Of a DNA stretch of 64,000 nucleotides, positions 37,328 through 46,004 are shown piece after piece. Made by a program: the position numbers and the translations under genes. Source of the DNA: Stenotrophomonas maltophilia (GTDB lineage Bacteria; Pseudomonadota; Gammaproteobacteria; Xanthomonadales; Xanthomonadaceae); assembly GCF_025642255.1 (NCBI RefSeq), contig NZ_CP106759.1:1639501-1703500 (forward strand), in the 5' to 3' direction. The notes below the pieces were generated by a model, which saw only the letters and a list, made by a program, of their open reading frames with translations, did no database searches and was not told the DNA's origin. The number at the start of each line of letters is the position of its first letter. Positions within the stretch are counted from its first letter, which is position 1.

Positions 37328-38251
37328 TCAACCAACGCCGTCCTCAGCTTCGGCCGCATTCCCCACCAGCAACTCAATCATCGCCCGCGCCGCCGCCGAC
37401 TGCCGCCGATGCGGCGCATAGATCACCGAGAACGGCCGCGATCTCCCGCGCAGCTGCGGCAGCACCTCCACCAGCTGCCCACGCCGCAACCGTTCGCGCA
37501 CGATGAACTCATAGCTCTGGCAGATGCCGATGCCCTGTTCGGCCAGCGACACCACGCCCAGCACATCGTCGGAGGTCTCGATGGACGAACGCGGCAGCCA
37601 GTCCACGTCGCGCCCGCTGTCGCGGAAGATCCACGGCGCCAGCCGCCCGGTGCGCGGCATCACGAAGGGCAGGCACAGGTGCTGCTGCAGGTCGTCCAGC
37701 GTCTGCGGCGTGCCGCGGCGTTGCAGATAGTCCGGCGCAGCCACCAGCAGCAGCGGCGCGTCTTCCAGCTTGCGTGCCACCAGCCCGCTGTCCGGCAGCT
37801 GGCCCAGCCGGATGGCCAGGTCGAAGCCTTCGGCCACCAGGTCCACATTGCGGTTGGTGATGTTCAGTTCCACCTGCACCTGCGGGTACTGCTGCGCAAA
37901 GCGCGCCAGCACGGGCGGCAGCCGGTAGTGGCCATAGGTGGTCGGCACGCTCAGGCGCACGCGGCCTGCCAGCGCGCCGTCTTGGCCCTGTACGTCGCGC
38001 TCGGCGTCGTCCAGCAGGCCAAAGGCCGTGCGCACCTGTTCCCGATAGAGCCGCCCGGCGTCGGTCAGGCCCACGCGGCGGGTGGTCCGCTGCAGCAGCT
38101 GGCGGCCCAGCCGCGCTTCCAGGCGGGTGACCGCGCGGCTCAATACCGACGGCGTGGTGGACAGCGCCACCGCGCCGGCCGTGAACGAACCGTGCTCCAC
38201 CACCGCCAGGAAGACTTCCACGTCGCCCAGATAGTCGAACTTGCGGCTCAT
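37328..38251 (-). CDS. LysR-family transcriptional regulator
   Basis: 307 aa. The N-terminal winged HTH lies at ~5-65 (FLAVVEHGSFTAGAVALSTT, PSVLSRAVTRLEARLG). The effector domain follows with the usual periplasmic-binding-like pattern (VRLSVPTTYGHYRLPPVLARF). It is divergent from the DJ-1/PfpI gene with a 97-base gap holding ATCGCC-N5-GGCGAT (38294-38310), so it probably controls that gene and itself. The inducer is unknown. Start at ATG 38251 (MSRKFDYLGDVEVF). Confidence 0.9.
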   Translation of the reverse strand: MSRKFDYLGDVEVFLAVVEHGSFTAGAVALSTTPSVLSRAVTRLEARLGRQLLQRTTRRVGLTDAGRLYREQVRTAFGLLDDAERDVQGQDGALAGRVRLSVPTTYGHYRLPPVLARFAQQYPQVQVELNITNRNVDLVAEGFDLAIRLGQLPDSGLVARKLEDAPLLLVAAPDYLQRRGTPQTLDDLQQHLCLPFVMPRTGRLAPWIFRDSGRDVDWLPRSSIETSDDVLGVVSLAEQGIGICQSYEFIVRERLRRGQLVEVLPQLRGRSRPFSVIYAPHRRQSAAARAMIELLVGNAAEAEDGVG

Positions 38252-38293
38252 TTGGCTCTCCGGGGAACAGATGTTTTGCGATGAGGCCAATTT

Positions 38294-38310
38294 ATCGCCG
38301 CTGGGGCGAT
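38294..38310. promoter_or_regulatory. Candidate LysR operator
   Basis: ATCGCC-GCTGG-GGCGAT, an inverted repeat flanked by TTT and GAATAAA, in the divergent region between the LysR and DJ-1/PfpI genes. LysR sites are often T-N11-A palindromes; this fits loosely. Confidence 0.45.
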
Positions 38311-38348
38311 GAATAAAGTGGCGGCCATTCCCCGATAGGAGCTATCCC

Positions 38349-39188
38349 ATGAACCTGATGACCCGGCTGGCCGCAGCGCTGGCCTTGACTCTGGCCGCCA
38401 GCGGCGCGCAGGCCGCCAATGTGTTGGTGGTGCTGTCCGATGAAAACCACTTGGACCTGAAGGACGGCAAGGTGCTGTCCACCGGCTTCTATCTCAACGA
38501 GTTGATGCAGCCGGTCAAGCTGCTGCTGGACGCGGGGCACGCGGTGACTTTCGCCACGCCGCAGGGGCGGGCGCCCACGGTGGATGCGTCCTCGGTGACG
38601 CCCGCGTACTTCGGCAACGATGCCGCACAGCTGAAGCTGCACAAGGATCTGCTGGACAAGCTGGCGCTGACCTCGCCGACCACCTCACCGGTGGTCAGCC
38701 TGGCGCGCATCGAGCAGCAGGGTTACGCGCGCTTCGATGCGGTCTACATTCCTGGTGGCCACGCGCCGATGCAGGACCTGCTGAAGAGCCCGGCGCTGGG
38801 CCGGTTGCTGGCCGACTTCCACCAGCGCAGCAAGACCACCGCGCTGGTCTGCCACGGGCCGATCGCGCTGCTGTCCACCCTGCCGGATGCAGCGGGTTTC
38901 GTGGCAAAGTTGGACGCGGGTGCGTTGCCGGCCACGCCGAAGTGGATCTACAGCGGCTACCAGATGACGGTGATCAGCAACCAGGAAGAAGAACAGGCCA
39001 AGCCGCTGCTGGGCGGCGGCGAGATGAAGTTCTACCCGCAGACCGCGTTGCAGCGGGCGGGTGCGAAGTTCAGCAGCAACACCACGCCGTGGACCGGCCA
39101 TGTGGTGGTGGACCGCGAGCTGATTACCGGGCAGAACCCGGCCTCGGCGCTGGAAGTGGGGCAGCGGCTGCTTGAACGGTTGAAGTAA
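38349..39188 (+). CDS. Secreted DJ-1/PfpI-family protein
   Basis: 279 aa. A signal peptide (residues 1-22, ending in AQAA) makes it periplasmic. The mature domain is DJ-1/PfpI-like, with [12 protein letters not shown] and the nucleophile elbow [13 protein letters not shown], so the cysteine is kept. Relatives include chaperones, deglycases and Hsp31-type proteins; the exact reaction cannot be called. It is divergent from the LysR gene. A periplasmic form with a conserved elbow is less common than the cytoplasmic ones. Confidence 0.82.
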   Translation: MNLMTRLAAALALTLAASGAQAANVLVVLSDENHLDLKDGKVLSTGFYLNELMQPVKLLLDAGHAVTFATPQGRAPTVDASSVTPAYFGNDAAQLKLHKDLLDKLALTSPTTSPVVSLARIEQQGYARFDAVYIPGGHAPMQDLLKSPALGRLLADFHQRSKTTALVCHGPIALLSTLPDAAGFVAKLDAGALPATPKWIYSGYQMTVISNQEEEQAKPLLGGGEMKFYPQTALQRAGAKFSSNTTPWTGHVVVDRELITGQNPASALEVGQRLLERLK

Positions 39189-39286
39189 GCCGGTTGATTG
39201 GGCGTGTGATGGCCGGCGTGGCACCATGGCGGATTGGCCTCGCGCGTTCTGGCGAGGCCCTTTGCCAGGGAAGCCCTCGACACGAC

Positions 39287-40018
39287 ATGCGAACGTCCTT
39301 CTTCATTCTCTCCGCCCTGTGCCTGGGCCTGCTGTCCGGGTGCGCCAGCGGCCCGGAGCAGCACACCTCGATCCGCGAGATTACCGGTTCCTTCGTGGCC
39401 AACGATGGGCAGCTGTACCTGCTGCCGCGCTACGACGAACCGATGCGCTTCGACGCGGCGCCGTTCCGTGACTACCGCGCCCTGATGGACAGCCCGCTGC
39501 GCGAGGCGGTGGTGTGCGCGCAGATGTACTTCCACGAGGATTGGCGCGACCCGGCCAACAAGGCCAAGGTGCATGGCAGCTACGCGCTGCTGCTGCGGCC
39601 GGAGCAGGTGACGCCGCAACAGGCGTTGCAGTTCAGGCTGGAACGGATTGACGTCACACCGCGAGAAGCCAAGGTGGTCGATGAGCGCGCGCGCTACTAC
39701 CTGCCGCTGGAGCGGAGCCGTTACTCGCTGGCTTTTGATCGCGCCTGCGACCTTTCAAAGAAGGGTGGCAGCTATTACAGCGCGTTGTTCGAGGGCGATG
39801 GCGAACGCGTGCAGTTGCCGGACGCTGCGGCGCTGGCGGAGAAGGCTACGCTGGCGCAGCCGATCAACGCGCGCGCCGAGCGTATCCTGCCGGAGCGGGA
39901 GGACACGCCGGGCGTGGGGGCAGCGGCGGGCAAGGTGCTGGGTGCCGCTTTGATTCCTGTGGCGGTTCCGGTGTTTGTGTTGAGCCTGCCGTTTCTGGGG
40001 CCGGATCACTGGAAGTGA
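39287..40018 (+). CDS. Hypothetical lipoprotein
   Basis: 243 aa. The lipobox LLSGC gives the lipidated cysteine near residue 18 (MRTSFFILSALCLGLLSGCAS). The mature part has a pattern of short beta strands (GSYALLLRPEQVTPQQAL, then FRLERIDVTPREAK), and a C-terminal hydrophobic stretch (KVLGAALIPVAVPVFVLSLPF) that could be membrane-associated. I do not recognise a family. It sits 98 bases after the DJ-1 gene on the same strand. The start MRTS is chosen to give a proper lipoprotein signal. Confidence 0.65.
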   Translation: MRTSFFILSALCLGLLSGCASGPEQHTSIREITGSFVANDGQLYLLPRYDEPMRFDAAPFRDYRALMDSPLREAVVCAQMYFHEDWRDPANKAKVHGSYALLLRPEQVTPQQALQFRLERIDVTPREAKVVDERARYYLPLERSRYSLAFDRACDLSKKGGSYYSALFEGDGERVQLPDAAALAEKATLAQPINARAERILPEREDTPGVGAAAGKVLGAALIPVAVPVFVLSLPFLGPDHWK

Positions 40019-40084
40019 TGGGTTGAGGGGGAGCATCTTCGCCCCGCGTGAATCTACCGCTGATGGCCTGTCAGGTGGAGGCGC

Positions 40085-41968
40085 TCAGGCCTCCACCTCT
40101 ACAGCGTGCTCAACGCTGGCGACGGACTGCAGTCGGGCCCTGAAGTAGGCGGCAACCTGCGGATCGGTCGCGTAGACGTAGCAGCCCTTCATCCCTCGGG
40201 TCATCAAGGTGCGGTAGGTGTTCTTGATGATGGTGTCCGCGAGTTCAGCGGCGTGGGCGGGATGAGCCTTTGACAGCTTCACGAAACCCTTCATGGTTTT
40301 GTCGTGCCGGTCCCGCGCGCGCGGCACGGTCTTGAGCACGCCGTCCTGCATGACGAGGTCCGGCCCGATGATCACCCCGATGTAGTCCACTTCCAGACCC
40401 TGGCAGGTATGGATGCATCCCACCTGGTCGATCGAGTCCGGCGAGATGATCCAGAGGCTTCCGTCGTCATTGAGGTTCCATTGGCGCTGGTAGCTGCCGA
40501 TGACAATGTCCATCTCCTTGCTGTTCTTCTTGCTGTTCCAAGGCCAGCAGTAGCCGGCCACAACGCGCGCACGGTTGACGGTGTTCCTCGCTTCGATGGC
40601 GGCATGCAGCGCGGACGGATCATCGAATACCTGGAAGTCGTAGCTGTTCTCGTCCAGCGTCGTGTTTGCGGTAGGCCGGATCTGCAGTACATCGTCCAGC
40701 CACGCCAGATAGCCGTCTGAACCCGCGCAACGGAACTGCGAAGACAGTATGTACTCCTCCACCGTCGCTCCACGGGCCATGGCGAAGTCCCGGATGGCCT
40801 CTTTGGTGCCGACATCCTTCAGCGTGACGCGCTGGTCTTCATCGATGAAGAACACACTGCACAGTGCGGCATTTATCAGTTCCTGGATCTGGTGCGTGCC
40901 CAGGTTTCCATAGAACCCGCTCTTCTCGGTAAGGCGGTGTGCCTCGTCCACGACCAACACGTCATACGCGTTCTGTGCCGACTCGGTAAAGGAGCCGGAC
41001 CCGCCGAAAAGATGCACCAGATGGGCGTTCTCGGGCTTCTGGATGAGCGTGTTGCTGTAGACGGCGCGAGGTGCCGCATTCTTGGAGATGTACTTGACGG
41101 TCAACCCATCGCGAAGCGCGGCAAGAAGATTCACCGCGACAATGGACTTGCCCGTACCTGGACCACCTTCGACGATGACGACGCGGGGCTTTCCGCTGGC
41201 GTGCGCTTGGGCACACGCGGCCTTGGCGGCTTCAAATACTTGCTTCTGCTCATCAAGCAGCGCAAAGGCACTGTTTCCCCTCAACAGCCGATGCACATCG
41301 TCGGCGAGCGCCTTGGAAGGGCGGATTCGCCCATTCTCCAGCTCGGCAAGCACGGACGCGCCATCGCCTTTGCTGGTGTGCTGACTGATGAAGCCACGCA
41401 GCTTTTCGAGGTCCCCGGTGCTCTTCAGGAAGAGCGGGGCACGTTCGATGTAGGGCTGATAGTGGGGCGAATCGATCACACCGTCCGGCACATAGTTGTG
41501 CAGGTAGGCGCAGGGGTGGAGCTGGAGTTTTCCTTCATGGACCGCTTCGTTGAAGCCTTCCAGGAATGCAGCATAGGACCACGCCTGATAGCTGGGGTGA
41601 ACGAGTGATTGCCCTTCGCGAAGCTCCACGATGGCGTCGCGTTTGGTCGGCTTGATGGCGGACCATTGCTTGAGCTCGACGATGATGACGTGGGGCGAGC
41701 CGTCCTCGGAGCGACCGGTCAGGACGACGTCGATGCGCTTCTTCGACTGGGGAAGAATGAACTCCACCGCCACGCCGATGTCATCGGGAATGGAGTGATG
41801 GGTGAGTGCACGCGCGACGTACCGAAGCGACTCGCGCCAGGAACGGATCTCGGACTCGCCTACGTCGCCCTTCGTCGCCGCCTTGAAGCTGGCGCGGATG
41901 ACCTCCTCGATCTCCTCGTCGTTGCATTGGCGAAGGAAGGACGCCTTGTCTGCCTGGTAGACGATCAT
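40085..41968 (-). CDS. PD-(D/E)xK nuclease-DUF2075 superfamily 1 helicase fusion
   Basis: 627 aa. N-terminal half: a PD-(D/E)xK nuclease core with Asp80 (KRIDVVLTG), Glu98-x-Lys100 (IIVELKQW) and a RecB-like QxxxY motif (Gln128-Tyr132, YQAWSY). C-terminal half: DUF2075 SF1 helicase with Walker A GGPGTGKS (268-275), Walker B VVDEAH (339-344), FIDEDQR (374-380), SSQFRC (409-414), IHTCQGLEVDYIG and a final NTYRTLMTRGMKGCYVY motif. It would bind and process DNA or RNA ends with ATP. It overlaps the MazG-like gene by four bases (ATGA), so the two are coupled. A role in phage defence or stress is inferred. Confidence 0.75.
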   Translation of the reverse strand: MIVYQADKASFLRQCNDEEIEEVIRASFKAATKGDVGESEIRSWRESLRYVARALTHHSIPDDIGVAVEFILPQSKKRIDVVLTGRSEDGSPHVIIVELKQWSAIKPTKRDAIVELREGQSLVHPSYQAWSYAAFLEGFNEAVHEGKLQLHPCAYLHNYVPDGVIDSPHYQPYIERAPLFLKSTGDLEKLRGFISQHTSKGDGASVLAELENGRIRPSKALADDVHRLLRGNSAFALLDEQKQVFEAAKAACAQAHASGKPRVVIVEGGPGTGKSIVAVNLLAALRDGLTVKYISKNAAPRAVYSNTLIQKPENAHLVHLFGGSGSFTESAQNAYDVLVVDEAHRLTEKSGFYGNLGTHQIQELINAALCSVFFIDEDQRVTLKDVGTKEAIRDFAMARGATVEEYILSSQFRCAGSDGYLAWLDDVLQIRPTANTTLDENSYDFQVFDDPSALHAAIEARNTVNRARVVAGYCWPWNSKKNSKEMDIVIGSYQRQWNLNDDGSLWIISPDSIDQVGCIHTCQGLEVDYIGVIIGPDLVMQDGVLKTVPRARDRHDKTMKGFVKLSKAHPAHAAELADTIIKNTYRTLMTRGMKGCYVYATDPQVAAYFRARLQSVASVEHAVEVEA

Positions 41969-42339
41969 GGCTGCGACAGCTTGTTGTACTTGGTGCTGAC
42001 GCCCCGCGAGAGGTCCACCGGGTACTTGGCGGCATTGGTGGCCAGCTTGCTGCTGACGGCTTCGTTCAGATCGATGCCGAGCACGTCCGACAGCCGGATG
42101 AGGTACAGGGCTACATCGGCAACTTCATCGCGTACGGCCTTGGCGGTGGTTTCCGAAGTCGCCGCCTTGAACGAGTCGGCCTCTGTCATCCACTGGAAGA
42201 TCTCGTTCAGCTCTCCAACTTCGCCGGAAAGGGCCATGACAAGATTCTTGGGGGAGTGAAACTGGGCCCAGTCACGGGCTTCGGCGAACTCCCTGAGCGC
42301 TTGGGCAGCGCCCCGAACCTCGACAAGAGGGTGTTCCAT
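41965..42339 (-). CDS. MazG-like nucleotide pyrophosphohydrolase
   Basis: 124 aa, all-alpha NTP pyrophosphatase. The metal-binding ExxE-x28-ExxD signature is visible: Glu40/Glu43 (SGEVGE) and Glu72/Asp75 (DEVADV). The length fits the single-domain MazG/RS21-C6 type that cleaves (d)NTPs to monophosphate and pyrophosphate, often cleaning non-canonical or dCTP pools. It is the first gene of a two-gene operon with the nuclease-helicase (four-base overlap). Nucleotide depletion near a nuclease-helicase is a plausible defence strategy but untested here. Confidence 0.85.
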   Translation of the reverse strand: MEHPLVEVRGAAQALREFAEARDWAQFHSPKNLVMALSGEVGELNEIFQWMTEADSFKAATSETTAKAVRDEVADVALYLIRLSDVLGIDLNEAVSSKLATNAAKYPVDLSRGVSTKYNKLSQP

Positions 42340-42421
42340 GGCATGGCCTTATACGACAGGGTTTGGCCAATTCTACCCATGCCAGTGGGGCGTAAGCGAC
42401 GTTTCGGCCTTGCCCTGCAAT

Positions 42422-42451
42422 CAACAAGGGCGCCAATGGGCGCCCTTGTTG
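42422..42451. terminator. Bidirectional terminator between the MazG operon and the peptidase
   Basis: CAACAAGGGCGCC-AATG-GGCGCCCTTGTTG, a long symmetric hairpin. Its 24-base core (42428-42451) matches the guaA terminator (33598-33621) except for the four loop bases. Confidence 0.7.
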
Positions 42452-42486
42452 GTGATGCGATCAGGCGATGATTGCCCGTCCCGGCA

Positions 42487-43866
42487 TCAGCCCCGACACC
42501 TCGGCCTGCCCCCTGCCACACAGCTGGCCTGCCAGTGCTGCCAGGCCTCGGCATCGATACTGGCCTTCAGTGCAATGGCCTGCAGCTCCGCCCAGTCTTT
42601 CGGTGAAGGCGCGGCCAGCAGCCCGCGCATGAAGGCCTGCATCTTCGCCTCACCCACCTGCTTTTCCAGCGAAAGTAGCAGCAACGGACCATAGACGTAG
42701 CGATACATCTCGCCCAGGTCCGAGTGGCCATCGACGGCATCAAGCGCCGGCAGCGGCGTATCGAGCGCATCGACGGTGGCCTGCAACCTTGCAACATAGT
42801 GGTCCGCCGCAGCGTCACCACTGATCTGACGCAGCGCCTTGATCGACAGGAATTCGGCGCTGGATTCCAGCAGCACCCAGTAGTACGGCCCCTGCGGCCG
42901 GTTGAGCGTGCCGAAGTAGTAGTGGCCCATTTCGTGCGCGATGTACTGCACGCGCCGTTCGGCCTGTTCACCGCCGGCCAGCAGCGAATCGGCCACGTTG
43001 CCGATGCTGCCGCTCATGGCGATGGTCGGCCAGGTGGCAAAGCCCCATTCGCTGCCGTCGCGGTCGCGCTCGGCCTGGTTGAGCGTGACCATGCGCAGGA
43101 AGGTGGGGCGGTCGGCCAGCGGCACGCCCATGTAGCGCGCGTGCGCGTCGGCCACCTGCTGCACGACGCGGGACAGCGCGTCGACCTTGGGCGTGGGCAG
43201 GCTCTCGTTGAGGAGGGTGACCTGCGCGGTGTGGGTGATCGGGCCGCTGCCACCGAACAGCAGGATGGGCCGCGCGTTGTCGCTGCGAAAGCGGCCCTGC
43301 GTGCCTTCGATGGCGGGGCTGCCATTGAGGTACAGGAAGCGGCAGCCGCGGCAGTCCACCTGCAGGTCGTAGCGGCTTTCGCTGCCGCGCACGCGGGCCT
43401 TGGGGTCGAACGCCTGAGGCAGCCATGCAGACTGCTCGGTAAAACGGGCGCTGTCGCCGTTGAAGGCCATCATGCCTTTGAAGTCGCCCATGGCATCGTG
43501 CTTCGGGTACAGCGGGAACGCGCCCACGTACTGCACGCAGAGCGTGGCCGTGGGCTCGGCCAGAGTGTAGACGCGCGCCTCGCCATCCACGCCCGGGTCG
43601 TACCAGCCATCGAATCCGACCGGCTTGCCCTCGTCATCGGTGACCCGTGCGACGTTCAGACCGGCATTGAGCACGAAGTGGCCCTGTGCGTCGGCGGGGC
43701 GATTGGACAGGCATGCATCGCCCTCCACGCGGCCACTGGCGATATCCAGGCGCACACTGCCAGTGGTGAGCGGCGTTGCCAGCTGCTCGGGCGATGCGGC
43801 TTGGCTGAGGGAAGGAGCGAGCAGTGCGGCGAGGGCCGCCGGCAGCAGGGCCTTGCTGGGGTTCAT
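42487..43866 (-). CDS. Secreted M1-type (gluzincin) metallopeptidase-like protein
   Basis: 459 aa. A signal peptide (MNPSKALLPAALAALLAPSLSQAA) makes it exported. The zinc site is HEMGH at 311-315 with Glu334 (LLESSAEF), exactly HExxH-x18-E of the M1/gluzincin clan. The N-terminal ~230 aa is a beta-rich domain with a paired-cysteine loop (DCRGCRFLYLNG). M1 members are usually aminopeptidases, but no GAMEN exopeptidase motif is seen, so it may be a different gluzincin. The ATG 43866 gives the signal peptide. Confidence 0.78.
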   Translation of the reverse strand: MNPSKALLPAALAALLAPSLSQAASPEQLATPLTTGSVRLDIASGRVEGDACLSNRPADAQGHFVLNAGLNVARVTDDEGKPVGFDGWYDPGVDGEARVYTLAEPTATLCVQYVGAFPLYPKHDAMGDFKGMMAFNGDSARFTEQSAWLPQAFDPKARVRGSESRYDLQVDCRGCRFLYLNGSPAIEGTQGRFRSDNARPILLFGGSGPITHTAQVTLLNESLPTPKVDALSRVVQQVADAHARYMGVPLADRPTFLRMVTLNQAERDRDGSEWGFATWPTIAMSGSIGNVADSLLAGGEQAERRVQYIAHEMGHYYFGTLNRPQGPYYWVLLESSAEFLSIKALRQISGDAAADHYVARLQATVDALDTPLPALDAVDGHSDLGEMYRYVYGPLLLLSLEKQVGEAKMQAFMRGLLAAPSPKDWAELQAIALKASIDAEAWQHWQASCVAGGRPRCRG

Positions 43867-43994
43867 CGAGCCATCCTTGGGTGGATGGCGCCGACTATAG
43901 AGCCAATATGAATTCCTGCCGAGAGGGGCGCATCCACGCGTGGCGTGCAGTTGCGGAGCTACACTGGCCCCCTGCACGTGATGGAAGCTCGCCC

Positions 43995-44777
43995 ATGTTG
44001 AACGGAAAGGTCGCGGTGGTCACCGGTTCCACCAGTGGTATTGGCCTTGGCATCGCCACGGCGTTGGCGCGACAGGGCGCCGACATCGTGCTGAACGGCT
44101 TCGGCGATGCGGCGCAGATCGAGAGCCTCCGTGCCAACCTCGAAGCGGAGTTCGGTGTGCGCGTGGCGCATGACGGCGCCGATCTGTCCCGGGGCGAGGC
44201 CGTACGGAACATGATCGCCAACGCCGTCGCGAGGATGGGCCGCATCGACATCCTGGTGAACAACGCGGGCATCCAGCACACCGCATCGATCGAGGAATTT
44301 CCCGTAGAGAAGTGGGACGCGATCCTGGCGCTGAATCTCTCGGCGGTGTTCCATGCCACGGCGGCGGCCTTGCCCTACATGAAGCAGCAGGGCGCCGGCC
44401 GCATCATCAACATCGCCTCGGCGCATGGGCTGGTGGGCTCGGTGAACAAGTCGGCCTATGTGGCGGCCAAGCACGGCGTGGTGGGGTTCACCAAGGTGAC
44501 CGCGCTGGAGAATGCGGGCACCGGCATTACCGCCAATGCAATCTGCCCGGGCTGGGTGCGAACGGCGCTGGTCGAGCAGCAGATCACCGCGTTGGCCGAG
44601 CGCGAGGGCATCGACCAAGAGTCCGCCGCGCGTGCGCTGCTGGCTGAAAAGCAGCCCTCGTTGCAGTTTGTCACCCCCGAGCAGCTGGGGCAGACCGTGG
44701 TCTTTCTGGCTTCGGACGCCGCGGCGCAGATGACCGGCACGGCGCTGCCGGTGGACGGGGGCTGGACCGCGCGCTAG
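43995..44777 (+). CDS. 3-hydroxybutyrate dehydrogenase
   Basis: 260 aa, classical SDR. It interconverts 3-hydroxybutyrate and acetoacetate with NAD+. The NAD site is GSTSGIGLG near residue 12, with NNAG (near 90), the catalytic Ser in NIASAHG and the Tyr-x3-Lys of SAYVAAKHG (near 155). The C-terminal VTPEQLG and PVDGGW patterns match the BdhA/HbdH group. The start is ATG 43995. It is convergent with the DUF4180 gene (four-base overlap) and stands alone on the plus strand. Confidence 0.87.
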   Translation: MLNGKVAVVTGSTSGIGLGIATALARQGADIVLNGFGDAAQIESLRANLEAEFGVRVAHDGADLSRGEAVRNMIANAVARMGRIDILVNNAGIQHTASIEEFPVEKWDAILALNLSAVFHATAAALPYMKQQGAGRIINIASAHGLVGSVNKSAYVAAKHGVVGFTKVTALENAGTGITANAICPGWVRTALVEQQITALAEREGIDQESAARALLAEKQPSLQFVTPEQLGQTVVFLASDAAAQMTGTALPVDGGWTAR

Positions 44778-45145
44778 CGGGCCGGCGCCGCAAGCCGCGC
44801 CCGCAGCGCGTCCCAGTCGGCCACGAAGCAGCCGTTGCGGCCGCGGTTGCATTCGGTGATCCACGCGTCCAGCGATTCGCTCTGTGCGCGGTGGGCGCTG
44901 ACATCCCCCAGCACGGCAAAACGCAGGCGGTAGTTCACCAGCATCTGCAGCCACTGCCCGGCCATGCCGGAGCGCAGCTCAAAGAAGTCCGGAGAGAGGC
45001 GTTGCACCGGAATGGCGATCCACTCGGCCTGATGCCCAAGGGCGTCGCCGACCAGGTCGCGCAGGCCGTTGGCATCGAGTGTCGGGCCCTGCGGCGCGAT
45101 GCGCAGGAGACGGATGGTGCCGATGTACTCAATGGAATCATTCAT
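44774..45145 (-). CDS. DUF4180-family protein
   Basis: 123 aa, soluble. The segment SPDFFELRSGMAGQWLQMLVNYRLRFAVLGD matches DUF4180, a small alpha/beta domain of unknown role. It is the last gene of a three-gene operon; its start overlaps the alpha/beta hydrolase by 8 bases. Its stop overlaps the convergent 3-hydroxybutyrate dehydrogenase gene. Confidence 0.8.
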   Translation of the reverse strand: MNDSIEYIGTIRLLRIAPQGPTLDANGLRDLVGDALGHQAEWIAIPVQRLSPDFFELRSGMAGQWLQMLVNYRLRFAVLGDVSAHRAQSESLDAWITECNRGRNGCFVADWDALRARLAAPAR

Positions 45146-46004
45146 GCTGGAGGCTCTGCAGTCGACGCAGCCGGGCGAGGATGTCTTCGCGCAGGCCGGG
45201 GATGTAGTGGTAGGCGTCTGCCAGCAGGGTGACGTCCGCCGTCGGGACGAGCCGTTTCATGCGTTCGGCGGCGGCAGGGGTGTCGATGAGGGCATCACGC
45301 GCGCCCATGACAAGGGCTGCCGGTGGATGCAACGTAGCCAAGCGCTCGTCGCTGATGCGGGGAATGCGCAGCGGACGTGGTCGGACCTCGGCACGGATCA
45401 ATGCCAACAGGTCGAGCAGCGGCTGCGCACGTGCAGGTGCATGCAGTGGCTCGGGGCCCATGACCGCACGGCGCAGGCGCTCGCGCCCCCATCGGCCAAG
45501 CAGCAACAGTGGGAGCGCCTTGAGCAGGAATGCACGCTGGCGCCCGATACCCGAGGGGCTGACCAGAACCAGTGCGTTAACCCGGGCAGGCCTTCGCAAC
45601 GCGTAATCCATTGCCAGGAATCCGCCGAACGACAGGCCCACGAATGCAGCGCTTTCCACGCCGAGTGCGTCGAGGACATCATCCAGCCATTGCGCATGCG
45701 CATCGCTGTCCAGCGCAGGTTGCGTGCCTTCGCTGAGACCCGGTTCGCCAATGATGTCGACGGCATGCACGCGGTAGTACTCGCTCCAACGTGCGGCATC
45801 GAACATCCAGCTGGCGGCATTGCTGAGGGTGCCATGCAGCAGCACCAGGGCAGGGCCGTGTTCGGGGCCGCAGCTGACCACAAATGTCGAACCGGCGCGG
45901 GTGGCGAAATGGTGCGATTCGTGTGGTACCGGCCAGTCCGAAAGCACCTGGCGGTAGGCGGCAAGTACGCGCTGCGTGGGAATGCCGGGGCGGCGCCGCT
46001 TCAT
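45138..46004 (-). CDS. Alpha/beta hydrolase
   Basis: 288 aa. The oxyanion region is LLHGTLSNAASW, the nucleophile elbow is GLSFGGFLAM (Ser near residue 124) and the catalytic histidine is likely in DAYHYIPGL near the C-terminus. No signal peptide. The substrate is unknown. It lies in the middle of a three-gene operon: HTH protein upstream (4-base ATGA overlap) and DUF4180 downstream. Confidence 0.87.
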   Translation of the reverse strand: MKRRRPGIPTQRVLAAYRQVLSDWPVPHESHHFATRAGSTFVVSCGPEHGPALVLLHGTLSNAASWMFDAARWSEYYRVHAVDIIGEPGLSEGTQPALDSDAHAQWLDDVLDALGVESAAFVGLSFGGFLAMDYALRRPARVNALVLVSPSGIGRQRAFLLKALPLLLLGRWGRERLRRAVMGPEPLHAPARAQPLLDLLALIRAEVRPRPLRIPRISDERLATLHPPAALVMGARDALIDTPAAAERMKRLVPTADVTLLADAYHYIPGLREDILARLRRLQSLQHE

